A stretch of DNA of 64,000 nucleotides. It comes from Pseudomonas putida (GTDB taxonomy: Bacteria > Pseudomonadota > Gammaproteobacteria > Pseudomonadales > Pseudomonadaceae). The number at the start of each line of letters is the position of its first letter. The stretch's first letter is position 1. Below are positions 35,311 through 43,321 of this stretch, one piece after another. The stretch is from positions 62,001 through 126,000 of the forward strand of contig NZ_JANHLE010000008.1 in the NCBI RefSeq assembly GCF_028682475.1. Reading direction: 5' to 3'. Below the pieces are notes generated by a model, which saw only the letters and a program-made list of their open reading frames with translations, was not told where the DNA came from and ran no database searches. Made by a program: the position numbers and the translations under genes.

Positions 35311-36151
35311 GGCGCACCTCCGGCCAGGCAATGGCAGCGTGCTGACGCAGGCGAATCTGTTCGACCTCGGACAGCAATTGCGTCAGCGGCGGGAAATTGA
35401 AATCGCGTTCCAGCAGGGTCGGCAGCGTGCCGAAGCGCTGGTAAGCCTGCTCCAGCAAGCGCCATACGTCGTTCTTTACCGCCGCGCCGTGGGTGTCGAT
35501 CTTCAGGTCCGGCGCTTCGTCGTAGTGGCCGGCCACATGCATATAGACGACCCGCTCGGCAGGCAGCGCCGCCAGGTACTCCCCGGCGTCGTAACAGTGG
35601 TTGATCGAATTGACGAACAGGTTGTTGACGTCCAGCAGCAGGTCGCAGTCGGCCTCCTGCAGTACCGCGCAGAGGAAGTCGATCTCCGCCAGCGCCTGAT
35701 AAGGCGCGGCGTAGTAGGAAATGTTCTCCACCGCGATACGCCGTTCCAGCACGTCCTGTGCCTGGCGAATCCGCGCAGCAACATGGCGGACGGCTTCGTC
35801 GGTGAATGGCAGTGGCAGCAGGTCGTACAGCTGGCCATCGTCCGAGCAGTAGCTCAGGTGCTCGCTGAAGAACGCCACATGGTGCCGGTCAAGAAATTCG
35901 CGGGTACGCCGCAGCAGCTCAAGATCCAATGGCGCCGGACCGCCAAGCGACAGCGACAAACCGTGGCAGGTCAGCGCGAAGCGCTCGGCGAGACGCGCCA
36001 GACCGTCGCCATGGCGGCCACCGACATTGATCCAGTTGTCCGGCGTGCATTCGAGGAAATCCACGGCATGGGTCGGCATCGCCAGCAGTTCAGGCAGCAA
36101 AGCGCGGCGCAAGCCGAGGCCGGCACCCTGTGGGAGATAAGGTGTGGTCAT
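35303..36151 (-). CDS. hvfB: HvfB/BufB-type MNIO oxidative enzyme (DUF692)
   Basis: This 282-residue TIM-barrel enzyme of the multinuclear non-heme iron oxidative family has metal-site residues seen in [46 protein letters not shown] and [14 protein letters not shown] enzymes convert cysteines in Cys-containing precursor peptides to thiooxazole or oxazolone/thioamide groups, making metal-binding (often copper) peptides. It is encoded between the EF-hand/EGKCG precursor (67 bp upstream, with a hairpin between) and the HvfC partner. Family assignment is secure; the exact modification is not determinable. Confidence 0.9.
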   Translation of the reverse strand: MTTPYLPQGAGLGLRRALLPELLAMPTHAVDFLECTPDNWINVGGRHGDGLARLAERFALTCHGLSLSLGGPAPLDLELLRRTREFLDRHHVAFFSEHLSYCSDDGQLYDLLPLPFTDEAVRHVAARIRQAQDVLERRIAVENISYYAAPYQALAEIDFLCAVLQEADCDLLLDVNNLFVNSINHCYDAGEYLAALPAERVVYMHVAGHYDEAPDLKIDTHGAAVKNDVWRLLEQAYQRFGTLPTLLERDFNFPPLTQLLSEVEQIRLRQHAAIAWPEVRHA

Positions 36152-36170
36152 GGATATTCTCCAGAGCGGT

Positions 36171-36202
36171 CACCCTCCCCGGCGGGGAGTACAGGGAGGG
36201 TG
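36171..36202 (-). other. Stem-loop between precursor and modification genes
   Basis: CACCCTCCC / GGGAGGGTG form a perfect 9-bp stem around a GC-rich loop that itself contains CCCC-GG-CGGGG. It lies in the 67-bp gap after the precursor stop and has no T-tract. Such a hairpin would favour more precursor than enzyme mRNA. Confidence 0.5.
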
Positions 36203-36218
36203 CAAAACAGGACGCGAA

Positions 36219-36683
36219 TCAGTTCTTGGCCTGGCTCAGCTTGGTGAACAGCTCGGTCGGTACTGGCTTGCCGTTGGAGAGGTATTGATTGCTGCGGAAG
36301 GTGTAGACCTCGCCCTCGGACAGAAAACCGTCCTTGTTGCTGTCCATCGCGGTAAATTCCGCGCCGCCTTGCGGTGCCACCGTCAGCAATTCCTTGAGCG
36401 AGACCCGGCCGTCGTCGTCGCTGTCAGTACGGGCGAAGGAGGCGTCGCCGCATTTACCTTCACCGCATTTACCTTCGGCGGCCTTGGTGTTGCTGGCTTG
36501 TGCCGCGCCACACTTGCCTTCGCCACATTTGCCTTCAGCGGCCTTGTCGGCGGCGGCCAGCTGATAGCCCTGGGGCAGCGCCTCCACGGCGAACGCGGCG
36601 GACGATACCAGGTTCAAGCCGCCGGCCAGGGCGACAGCGATCAGGCCAATACGGGTTTTGCCAGAGAGCTGGGTACGGGACAT
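36219..36683 (-). CDS. hvfA: HvfA/bufferin-type RiPP precursor fused to an EF-hand pair
   Basis: This 154-residue secreted protein has a signal peptide to about residue 32 (cleavage near AFA-VEA). Four EGKCG motifs at 50-54, 55-59, 70-74 and 75-79 are the hallmark of the HvfA/bufferin core, whose cysteines are modified by the MNIO enzyme. Two canonical 12-residue EF-hand loops follow: D87 to E98 (DSDDDGRVSLKE) and D114 to E125 (DSNKDGFLSEGE), all ligands intact. So a copper-chelating-type core and a calcium-binding module are joined in one periplasmic peptide. GGAGA precedes the ATG at 36683. It leads the hvfABC operon. Confidence 0.88.
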   Translation of the reverse strand: MSRTQLSGKTRIGLIAVALAGGLNLVSSAAFAVEALPQGYQLAAADKAAEGKCGEGKCGAAQASNTKAAEGKCGEGKCGDASFARTDSDDDGRVSLKELLTVAPQGGAEFTAMDSNKDGFLSEGEVYTFRSNQYLSNGKPVPTELFTKLSQAKN

Positions 36684-37014
36684 GGTGATTCTCCGGATAC
36701 TGAATGCGGCCAAGCCGCGCAGGTCATGCCACAAGGGCGTTGTCACCCGGGTACGAGGCGCCGGGGCTGACCTCGTTCGGGTGTGGCCATTTCGCCACGG
36801 CGATGTATCCGTGACGTATCCGCAGGCAGGTACATTTGTAAGCGAATCAGCGGGCGGCGGTGGGCGGATACAGTGTGATACGTCAAACACGCCAGTACCT
36901 GGTAATTCTGTCAGGTGAAAAAAGTTCAGATTCATGTGAGCGTAGAGCGAACCCGAACGGCCTATACACAGCGCACACCCGGGCTGATCGGTGATCTTCA
37001 ACGCAGGGACTGAC
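36684..37014. other. 331-bp divergent promoter region between hvfA and the TcB gene
   Basis: No gene was seen. TGACGTATC (36812-36820) and GATACGTCA (36877-36885) form a 9-bp inverted repeat, and on the hvfA strand GGATACGTCACGGATAC is a short tandem motif. These may be sites for an ECF sigma or other regulator of hvfABC. AGGGACTGAC just before 37015 is the TcB ribosome-binding site. Confidence 0.45.
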
Positions 37015-40000
37015 ATGAACGATCAATCACCACTGAGCGTCAATCCACCTGCGTTGCCCAAAGCTGGCGGTGCTATTCAAAGCATCGGCAAGGGCTTTGG
37101 CGGCGTGGGTACCACAGGTGCCGCTTCGCTGGAGCTGCCGTTGCCCATTTCCCCCGGACGCGGCTTTGCCCCGGCGCTAGGGTTAGGCTACAGCAGCGAT
37201 ATCGGCAACAGCCCGTTCGGGATCGGCTGGCGAATGACAACCGATGCCATCACCCTTCGCACAACCAAAGTCGTTCCGACTTACGACGGCAATGACCAGG
37301 TGGTTGGCCCCAGCGGCGTTGTGTGGATGCCGGAGCGCAATGAAAGCGATGGCAGGCCGATCTCCAGACAGGTGAGCAGCTACAACGGCGTGCAACTGGA
37401 TGGCAAACACACCGTGGTACGTTACCGGCCCACCGACGAGAGTGGTTTCAATCTGATTGAGCATTGGTCGAGCACGCCCGATCCTGCGGGGTTCTGGCTG
37501 ATCCACGGTGCCGATGGCAGCTTGCATCTTTATGGCAAAAACAAAAACGCGCGCCGCGCCGACCCGATTGACGAAACGCATGTCGGCGTCTGGATGATCG
37601 AAGAAAGCCTGAACACCCGTGGCGAACATATCGTCTACGAATACAAGCCTGAAGAAGACCTCCCAGCCCCGCCACAGCACCGCGACTACCGTGCTCAGCG
37701 TTATCTCAAGCGTGTGTGCTACGGCAATGAAAAAGCCGATCCGCACCTGTATGCCTGGAGTACCGACAGCTGGAAAAACCAGCTCTGGCACTTTCACCTG
37801 GTGTTCGACTATGGCGAACGCAACGCCGACCTTGAGCAGGTACCCAGCTTCGAGGAGCAGCAGCCATGGTTTGAGCGTAGCGACCCGTTCTGGAACTACG
37901 CCTACGGTTTTGCGCTGGCCACCCGGCGCCTGTGCCGGCAAGTGCTGATGTTCCATCACTTTCCGAAAGAAGAACAGCTGGGGAAAGAGCCCGTGCTGGT
38001 CCAGCGCCTGTTGCTGGAGCATCGTCCAAGCCCGTTGGGCTACAACTATTTGACCGCAGCTCACGTCCAGGCTCACGACAGCCTCGGCCAGGTCGAGAGC
38101 CGACCGCCACTGGAGTTCAGTTACAACGCGTTCACCCTTGATCCGCAGCATCAGGGCTGGACGCCGTTCCCTGAGATGCCCGGTTTGAATGACGGGGAAC
38201 GTTACCAGCTGGTGGACCTGTACGGTGAAGGCATGCCGGGGATATTGTGCCGCTATGACAAGGGCTGGTACTACCGCGAGCCGTTGCGTAGCGAAACCGG
38301 CGGTAATGAGGTGAGCTACGGTGACCGGCAACTGCTACCGCGTGTTCCGCTGGCCGACAGCCGCAAATCCGCTCGGCAGTCGCTCACGGACCAGACCGGC
38401 GACGGTAAACTGGACTGGCTGGTGGCCCAGCCTGGCATGTGCGGCTTTTTTACCCTCCAGCCTGATCGAAGCTGGTCGAATTTCGTGCCGTTCGAGGCCT
38501 TTCCCTGCGAGTTTTTCCACCCCCGTTCACAAGTCACCGACCTGCAGGGTGGCGGCCTGAGCGACATGGCCTTGATCGGCCCCCGCAGCGTGCGCCTGTA
38601 CGGTAACTGTCGCGAGGCCGGGTTCGCCAATGGCATTGATGTGCCTCATCGGCAGGACGACGATGACCTGCCGCTGCTGAGCAATTCGGCAACCGAGCTG
38701 GTGGCCTTCGCCGATATCATTGGCAGCGGGCAGCCGCATTTACTGCGTATCCGTCACGATGAGGTCAAATGCTGGCCAAACCTGGGCCATGGCCGCTTCG
38801 GCAAGGGCTTCGTGCTGTGTGCCCTACCGTTCAGGTACGACGAGTTCAATGCTGCACAGGTGCTACTGGCCGATCTCGACGGCTCGGGCGCAGCCGATCT
38901 GATCTACCTGCACGCCGATTGCATACAGGTGTTCATGAACCGGTCCGGTAACGGCTACGACCTGACCCCCAGCGAGCTGCCCTGGCCCGACGGCGTGCGC
39001 TACGACCGACTCTGCCAGGTCAGCACCGCCGACCTGCAAGGGCTGGGGTGCTCCAGCCTGATCTTGACCGTACCGCACATGGAACCACGGCACTGGCGCT
39101 ATGATTTCGTCAAGGCCAAACCCTATCTGGTCAACACCACCTGTAACAACATGGGCGCCACCAGTCAGGTGAGCTATCGCAGCTCGGCCCAGGAATGGCT
39201 GGATGAAAAGCAGGAGCAGATGGCTGCCGGCGTTGAACATCCCGTTTCAGCATTACCCTTTGCCATGCACCTGGTGAGCCGGCAAACCCAGATCGACGAG
39301 ATCACCGGCAATCGTCTGACCCAGGGCTTCAGGTACCGTGGCGGTTACTACGATCGCTTCGAACGCGAGTTCCGTGGCTTTGCTTTGCTCCTGCAGACCG
39401 ATACCGAAGCCACGCCGACTGAACGTTCGACAGCCGGTTTTACCGCGCCGATCCTGAGCAAGACCTGGTTTCACACGGGCAAATCCATCGATGTGTCACG
39501 GGACGGTTACTACACCCGCGATCCATTGGCCGTCCCCCTGAAGCCCACCCTGGCGCAGAACTATCACTTCAATGACCGCGCAGCCCAACCACTGACGGCC
39601 CCCGGCGACGCCCTCGCCCGCGAAATTGCCCGAACCCTGAGCGGCAGGATCATGCGCACGGAGGTGTTCGCCGCAGACGACGATCCGGCTACTGCCGTGC
39701 CCTACACGGTGAACGAGAACAGATACCTGGTAAGGGTCCTGCGCACCCGAGGCGAACATCAGCCTTATGCAGTGCTGCAACCTCTGGATCTGGAATCGAT
39801 CAGCTACCAGTACGAACCGCACATCAGTGATGACCCGCTCTGCCAGCACAGCCTGAACCTTGAGTGGGACGAATATGGCAACCTCACGCATGCCATGACC
39901 GTGCATTACGCCCGGCGCAAAACCCAAGACGATGCACCGCCCTTCAGCGACGTGCATCATCAGACCTGGTGGAAGGACGCCCATGACGAAGCTCAACAGG

Positions 40001-41688
40001 CCTGGTACCTCACACAGAGCAAGGCATTGTCCATTCATTTACCGGAGCAAGAGGCCTGGCGCCTGGGCCTGCCTTACCAACAGCGCAGCAATGCCCTGAT
40101 GCTGGATAAGGCCGCACTGAACCCAGCCACGATCAACCATGAGTACGTCCTTGAACAGAGCAAGGACGAAGGCGCGTGGGCAGCACAAGCCGTGCTGACC
40201 GGCCTGTCAATGCAGCGCTATATCGACCCCGTCAGCGGCCTGACACTGGCGCCGGGTACCGCGACCTTCGAAGGCTTACCCGCGTATGTGGAAACGGCGG
40301 AGCTGGACGAAGTGGCACTCAGCGCTTACGACAGGGTCAAGGACCAGCTGACCGACAAGGATGGCAATCCGTGCAGTCTGAAAGAAAAGCTTGAATCGCC
40401 AGAGGTCGGCTATCACATCATGGAGCTGTTCTTGCCCGAGGCTGAAAAGCCCGAGGCAGTGACGGATTACGTGTGGTCAGCCGTGGAGTGGTGGTTTCTC
40501 GGGACTGAAAAGGTGGAAGACGCCAAAGACTACTTGTGGTCCGTGCACCGGGGCTTTCCTGTTTACCATGGCCTGGACGGTTTCTATAACGTCAAGGAGT
40601 TTCGCGAAACGCAACACCATGGCATCACCAAAGTCGCCTACGACCCCTACTGGTGCCTGAGCACTGCCGTCACCTTGCCGGACGGCTGTACCACCCGTAG
40701 CCGCGACATTGACTATCGGACATTCCTGCCGGCGCAGATCGAAGATGCCAATCTCAATATTCAGGAAGGCCGATACAACGCATTTGGTGAGCCGCTGGTG
40801 ACCAGTTTCTACGGTACAGAGGCAGGCAAGCCCGTAGGCTTTGATGGTTTGCAGAACTATGTTGCACCGAAAGACCGCGACCCTGCGATTGCCATTGGCG
40901 ACCCGAAAGCAGCCATCGGCCGCTTCGCCAGTGCCGGTTTCTGGGACACCTTCAGCTGGATGGGACGCGTCTCCCGGATCTCGCCACCGTCTGCCGAGTG
41001 GCTGAGTTGGGCCCGGGCCGAAGGTTTCGTCCTGCCCAGCGGGCACCTGTGCAACAGAGCCCGACAACACCTCGAAGACCGCGACGCGCTTGATGCCAAC
41101 GAACAAACCCTCAAACAACTGATCGACAGCGCCCAGCGTGAGCCGGTGTACGCCGTCGGCATGCTGGCTGACCGCTACCCGGGCGATGAAGAGATGCAAG
41201 TGCGGGTGAGCATTACCTGCCTGGACGGATTCGGTCGCACCCTGCAGAGCAAACAGGAAGTCGAACCCGGTAAGGCCTGGCTGGTCGATGAAAACGGCGA
41301 GTTGCTGCTCGAAGACGACGGTACACCGAAGGACGCTGAGGTGCCACGGCGCTGGCGGGTCAGTGAACCGGTCGAGTACAACAACAAAGGCGAAAAGGTC
41401 CGGGTTTACCGACCGTACTTCGCCGACCAGCCGCGTTACATCAATGACCGCTCGATGCGCCAACACGCCTATCACGACCAGCAGTTTTATGATGCGGCGG
41501 GCCGCCCGACCGAGACCGTGCTGGCGAAAAAAATGCTCCAGGGCAATCCGCCTGAGCTAAAGCCGTTACGCCGGGAGATGTGGTATTGGGTGTGGAGCAC
41601 GGTCGCTTTTGATGAGAATGATCTGTTTGACTCGCCTCCGGCGGAAAAACCGAAATCGCCGTGGGGGACAAGTACGACCCGGCATTGA
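37015..41688 (+). CDS. Tc insecticidal toxin TcB subunit (SpvB/TcaC-like)
   Basis: This 1557-residue protein is full length for a TcB. It has an N-terminal SpvB domain (about 15-320; GKGFGGVGTTGAASLELPLP is the hallmark start), FG-GAP/VCBS-like propeller repeats (LTDQTGDGKLDWLVA near 457 and LLADLDGSGAADLIYLHAD near 620), and TcdB middle-N and middle-C domains (about 670-1030). The end (LRREMWYWVWSTVAFDENDL) matches the usual TcB C terminus, so it is complete. TcB with TcC forms the cocoon that holds the cleaved toxin and docks on the TcA pore. No TcC gene follows: the downstream gene is convergent. Start 37015 follows AGGGACTGAC. Confidence 0.92.
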   Translation: MNDQSPLSVNPPALPKAGGAIQSIGKGFGGVGTTGAASLELPLPISPGRGFAPALGLGYSSDIGNSPFGIGWRMTTDAITLRTTKVVPTYDGNDQVVGPSGVVWMPERNESDGRPISRQVSSYNGVQLDGKHTVVRYRPTDESGFNLIEHWSSTPDPAGFWLIHGADGSLHLYGKNKNARRADPIDETHVGVWMIEESLNTRGEHIVYEYKPEEDLPAPPQHRDYRAQRYLKRVCYGNEKADPHLYAWSTDSWKNQLWHFHLVFDYGERNADLEQVPSFEEQQPWFERSDPFWNYAYGFALATRRLCRQVLMFHHFPKEEQLGKEPVLVQRLLLEHRPSPLGYNYLTAAHVQAHDSLGQVESRPPLEFSYNAFTLDPQHQGWTPFPEMPGLNDGERYQLVDLYGEGMPGILCRYDKGWYYREPLRSETGGNEVSYGDRQLLPRVPLADSRKSARQSLTDQTGDGKLDWLVAQPGMCGFFTLQPDRSWSNFVPFEAFPCEFFHPRSQVTDLQGGGLSDMALIGPRSVRLYGNCREAGFANGIDVPHRQDDDDLPLLSNSATELVAFADIIGSGQPHLLRIRHDEVKCWPNLGHGRFGKGFVLCALPFRYDEFNAAQVLLADLDGSGAADLIYLHADCIQVFMNRSGNGYDLTPSELPWPDGVRYDRLCQVSTADLQGLGCSSLILTVPHMEPRHWRYDFVKAKPYLVNTTCNNMGATSQVSYRSSAQEWLDEKQEQMAAGVEHPVSALPFAMHLVSRQTQIDEITGNRLTQGFRYRGGYYDRFEREFRGFALLLQTDTEATPTERSTAGFTAPILSKTWFHTGKSIDVSRDGYYTRDPLAVPLKPTLAQNYHFNDRAAQPLTAPGDALAREIARTLSGRIMRTEVFAADDDPATAVPYTVNENRYLVRVLRTRGEHQPYAVLQPLDLESISYQYEPHISDDPLCQHSLNLEWDEYGNLTHAMTVHYARRKTQDDAPPFSDVHHQTWWKDAHDEAQQAWYLTQSKALSIHLPEQEAWRLGLPYQQRSNALMLDKAALNPATINHEYVLEQSKDEGAWAAQAVLTGLSMQRYIDPVSGLTLAPGTATFEGLPAYVETAELDEVALSAYDRVKDQLTDKDGNPCSLKEKLESPEVGYHIMELFLPEAEKPEAVTDYVWSAVEWWFLGTEKVEDAKDYLWSVHRGFPVYHGLDGFYNVKEFRETQHHGITKVAYDPYWCLSTAVTLPDGCTTRSRDIDYRTFLPAQIEDANLNIQEGRYNAFGEPLVTSFYGTEAGKPVGFDGLQNYVAPKDRDPAIAIGDPKAAIGRFASAGFWDTFSWMGRVSRISPPSAEWLSWARAEGFVLPSGHLCNRARQHLEDRDALDANEQTLKQLIDSAQREPVYAVGMLADRYPGDEEMQVRVSITCLDGFGRTLQSKQEVEPGKAWLVDENGELLLEDDGTPKDAEVPRRWRVSEPVEYNNKGEKVRVYRPYFADQPRYINDRSMRQHAYHDQQFYDAAGRPTETVLAKKMLQGNPPELKPLRREMWYWVWSTVAFDENDLFDSPPAEKPKSPWGTSTTRH

Positions 41689-41839
41689 CTCGAAGCGAAT
41701 GCAGGTAACTGCACAAGGGGGCTGAGAAGGGATCAGCTGGATGTTATGTTCGGCTATTTACTCTTTCGCCTTGGCATGATGAAACCATTAGCGTGAATCA
41801 GTAGGGGAAACCCAGGTTGCCTATTGATTGGGTTTACCA

Positions 41840-41871
41840 TCGCAGCAGGCACAACATAGTACCTGCTGCGA
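41840..41871. terminator. Stem-loop between convergent TcB and fibre genes
   Basis: TCGCAGCAGG (41840-41849) and CCTGCTGCGA (41862-41871) form a perfect 10-bp stem with a 12-base loop, in the 203-bp gap between the two stop codons. No T-tract adjoins either side, so it is a weak or Rho-assisted terminator candidate. Confidence 0.45.
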
Positions 41872-41891
41872 CTTAAGCCCAGGCAAAAAAG

Positions 41892-43289
41892 CTACAACTT
41901 TTCAATAATGCCTGATGAATAGTGATGTCCCGAAGACCCATGCCCCTTGTAATATGCTAAAAAAACTGAATTATCACCCAGCACTCCTTCAAACACCACC
42001 ATATCAGGATTGAAATACCTGGCAACCGCACCTTTGTTATTGATTTTGAACCTGCTAGTTTCATCAAAAGCAATGGCACCACCTGAGCAGTAAAACCTTC
42101 CTATGATGAACTTTTCCGATTGCAAGAAGAAAGCCTTAAAGGCTCCGATATCACAATAATGGCTTGAACCATGCAGACTTCCCATCACCCAGACCCATGC
42201 ATTATTATTCACGCTAACGGTTTTGCCGGAAACACCAATTCCATTACCCTCAGCCAGGTCAACTTTTAACTCACCGTTATCGGGGATAATGCCGCCATTA
42301 CTTTTAAGTCGCGCACTCACGGTTTTACCGGAGACGGCAATACCGTCACCTGCAGTCAAGTCAACCTTTAATTCGCCACTGTCAGTGGTGATGCCGCCAT
42401 TGTTTTTGAGACTCACACTCACGGTTTTGCCGGAGACAGCAATACCGGCTCCAGCCACCGGATTGGTCACGGTGGTATCAACAATCAGTTGCTTGCCACT
42501 CAAGGTGATCCCGCCGTCGGTTTTAAAGTCCACACTGACGGTCCTTCCGTCGACGCTGATGCCGTTGCCCGCCGTCGGATTGGTCACTGCGCTATCAACG
42601 ATCAGCGCATCGCCCTCCAATTTGAGACCGCCCTTATCTTTGAATTTTGCACTGACGGTTGTGCCCGAGACACTGATACCGTTACCCGGCGTCGGGTTGG
42701 TCACCGCAGTGTCAACGATCAGCGCATCGCCCTCCAATTTGAGGCCGCCCTTGTCTTTGAATTTTGCACTGACGGTTGTGCCCGAGACACTGATACCGTT
42801 ACCCGGCGTCGGGTTGGTCACCGCAGTGTCAACGATCAGCGCATCGCCCTCCAATTTGAGGCCGCCCTTGTCTTTGAATTTTGCACTGACGGTTGTGCCC
42901 GAGACACTGATACCGTTACCCGGCGTCGGGTTGGTCACCGCAGTGTCAACGATCAGCGCATCGCCCTCCAATTTGAGGCCGCCCTTATCTTTGAATTTTG
43001 CACTAATGGTCCTGCCCGAGACACTTATACCCGGGCCTGCAAGCGGATTGGTCACCGTCGTGTCAACGCACAATATTCCGTTAGCTAGTTTCAATCCCTC
43101 ACCCGGTCCTGGGCCAGGTGTACCATTATCTACTAGCTCCCCTAGTCGCACTTGGGAAAGCACTGCAAGGTCAATAAATTCACCAAAGTCTTTTTCAGTC
43201 GGAACAGATCCCGTCTTGAACCGATCCTTTATGGGATGCGTTGAGTTCAAGGCGTTGGAATCATCTTTAACATCTTCTGATTTGTTCAT
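41892..43289 (-). CDS. Fibre-like repeat protein of the Tc locus
   Basis: This 465-residue protein has three parts. Residues 1-64 are an N-terminal segment (IKDRFKTGSVPTEKDFGEFI) that looks like an attachment motif. From 65 to about 360 come six 39-residue repeats (GLKLEGDALIVDTAVTNP..., then GNGISVSGTTVSAKFKDKG) and two shorter ones; their alternating hydrophobics and G-x-G-I turns resemble the triple beta-spiral shaft of adenovirus and phage fibres. The last 100 or so residues form a unique Tyr/His/Gly-rich domain, like a receptor-binding knob. It is the last gene of the TcA operon, 32 bp after the Ig-like accessory gene. No catalytic motif is seen. A trimeric fibre is inferred, not shown. 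Confidence 0.7.
   Translation of the reverse strand: MNKSEDVKDDSNALNSTHPIKDRFKTGSVPTEKDFGEFIDLAVLSQVRLGELVDNGTPGPGPGEGLKLANGILCVDTTVTNPLAGPGISVSGRTISAKFKDKGGLKLEGDALIVDTAVTNPTPGNGISVSGTTVSAKFKDKGGLKLEGDALIVDTAVTNPTPGNGISVSGTTVSAKFKDKGGLKLEGDALIVDTAVTNPTPGNGISVSGTTVSAKFKDKGGLKLEGDALIVDSAVTNPTAGNGISVDGRTVSVDFKTDGGITLSGKQLIVDTTVTNPVAGAGIAVSGKTVSVSLKNNGGITTDSGELKVDLTAGDGIAVSGKTVSARLKSNGGIIPDNGELKVDLAEGNGIGVSGKTVSVNNNAWVWVMGSLHGSSHYCDIGAFKAFFLQSEKFIIGRFYCSGGAIAFDETSRFKINNKGAVARYFNPDMVVFEGVLGDNSVFLAYYKGHGSSGHHYSSGIIEKL
42396..43097 (-). repeat. Six 117-bp coding tandem repeats
   Basis: The sequence AGCGCATCGCCCTCCAATTT recurs at 42721, 42838 and, with slight change, at 42604 and 42955, a period of exactly 117 bp (39 codons). 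Units 2-4 encode identical protein and are nearly identical in DNA, while units 1, 5 and 6 have diverged. This indicates recent unit gain and likely length variation between strains. Confidence 0.9.
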
Positions 43290-43321
43290 GGAAAAATCCT
43301 TTTGATCGGTGGTTGGTTATT

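Noticed and set aside
36684..37016. Long N-terminal extension of the HvfA frame
   Set aside because: It precedes the obvious signal peptide and covers the divergent promoter; the ATG at 36683 has a good ribosome-binding site.
42396..43097. Possible CRISPR-like array
   Set aside because: Repeats are 117 bp, contiguous, in frame and coding, with no spacers.
42223..43305. Plus-strand frames through the 117-bp repeats with repetitive proteins
   Set aside because: They are reverse-strand readings of the fibre repeats; the minus-strand frame has a start, fits the operon and has a structured non-repeat end.
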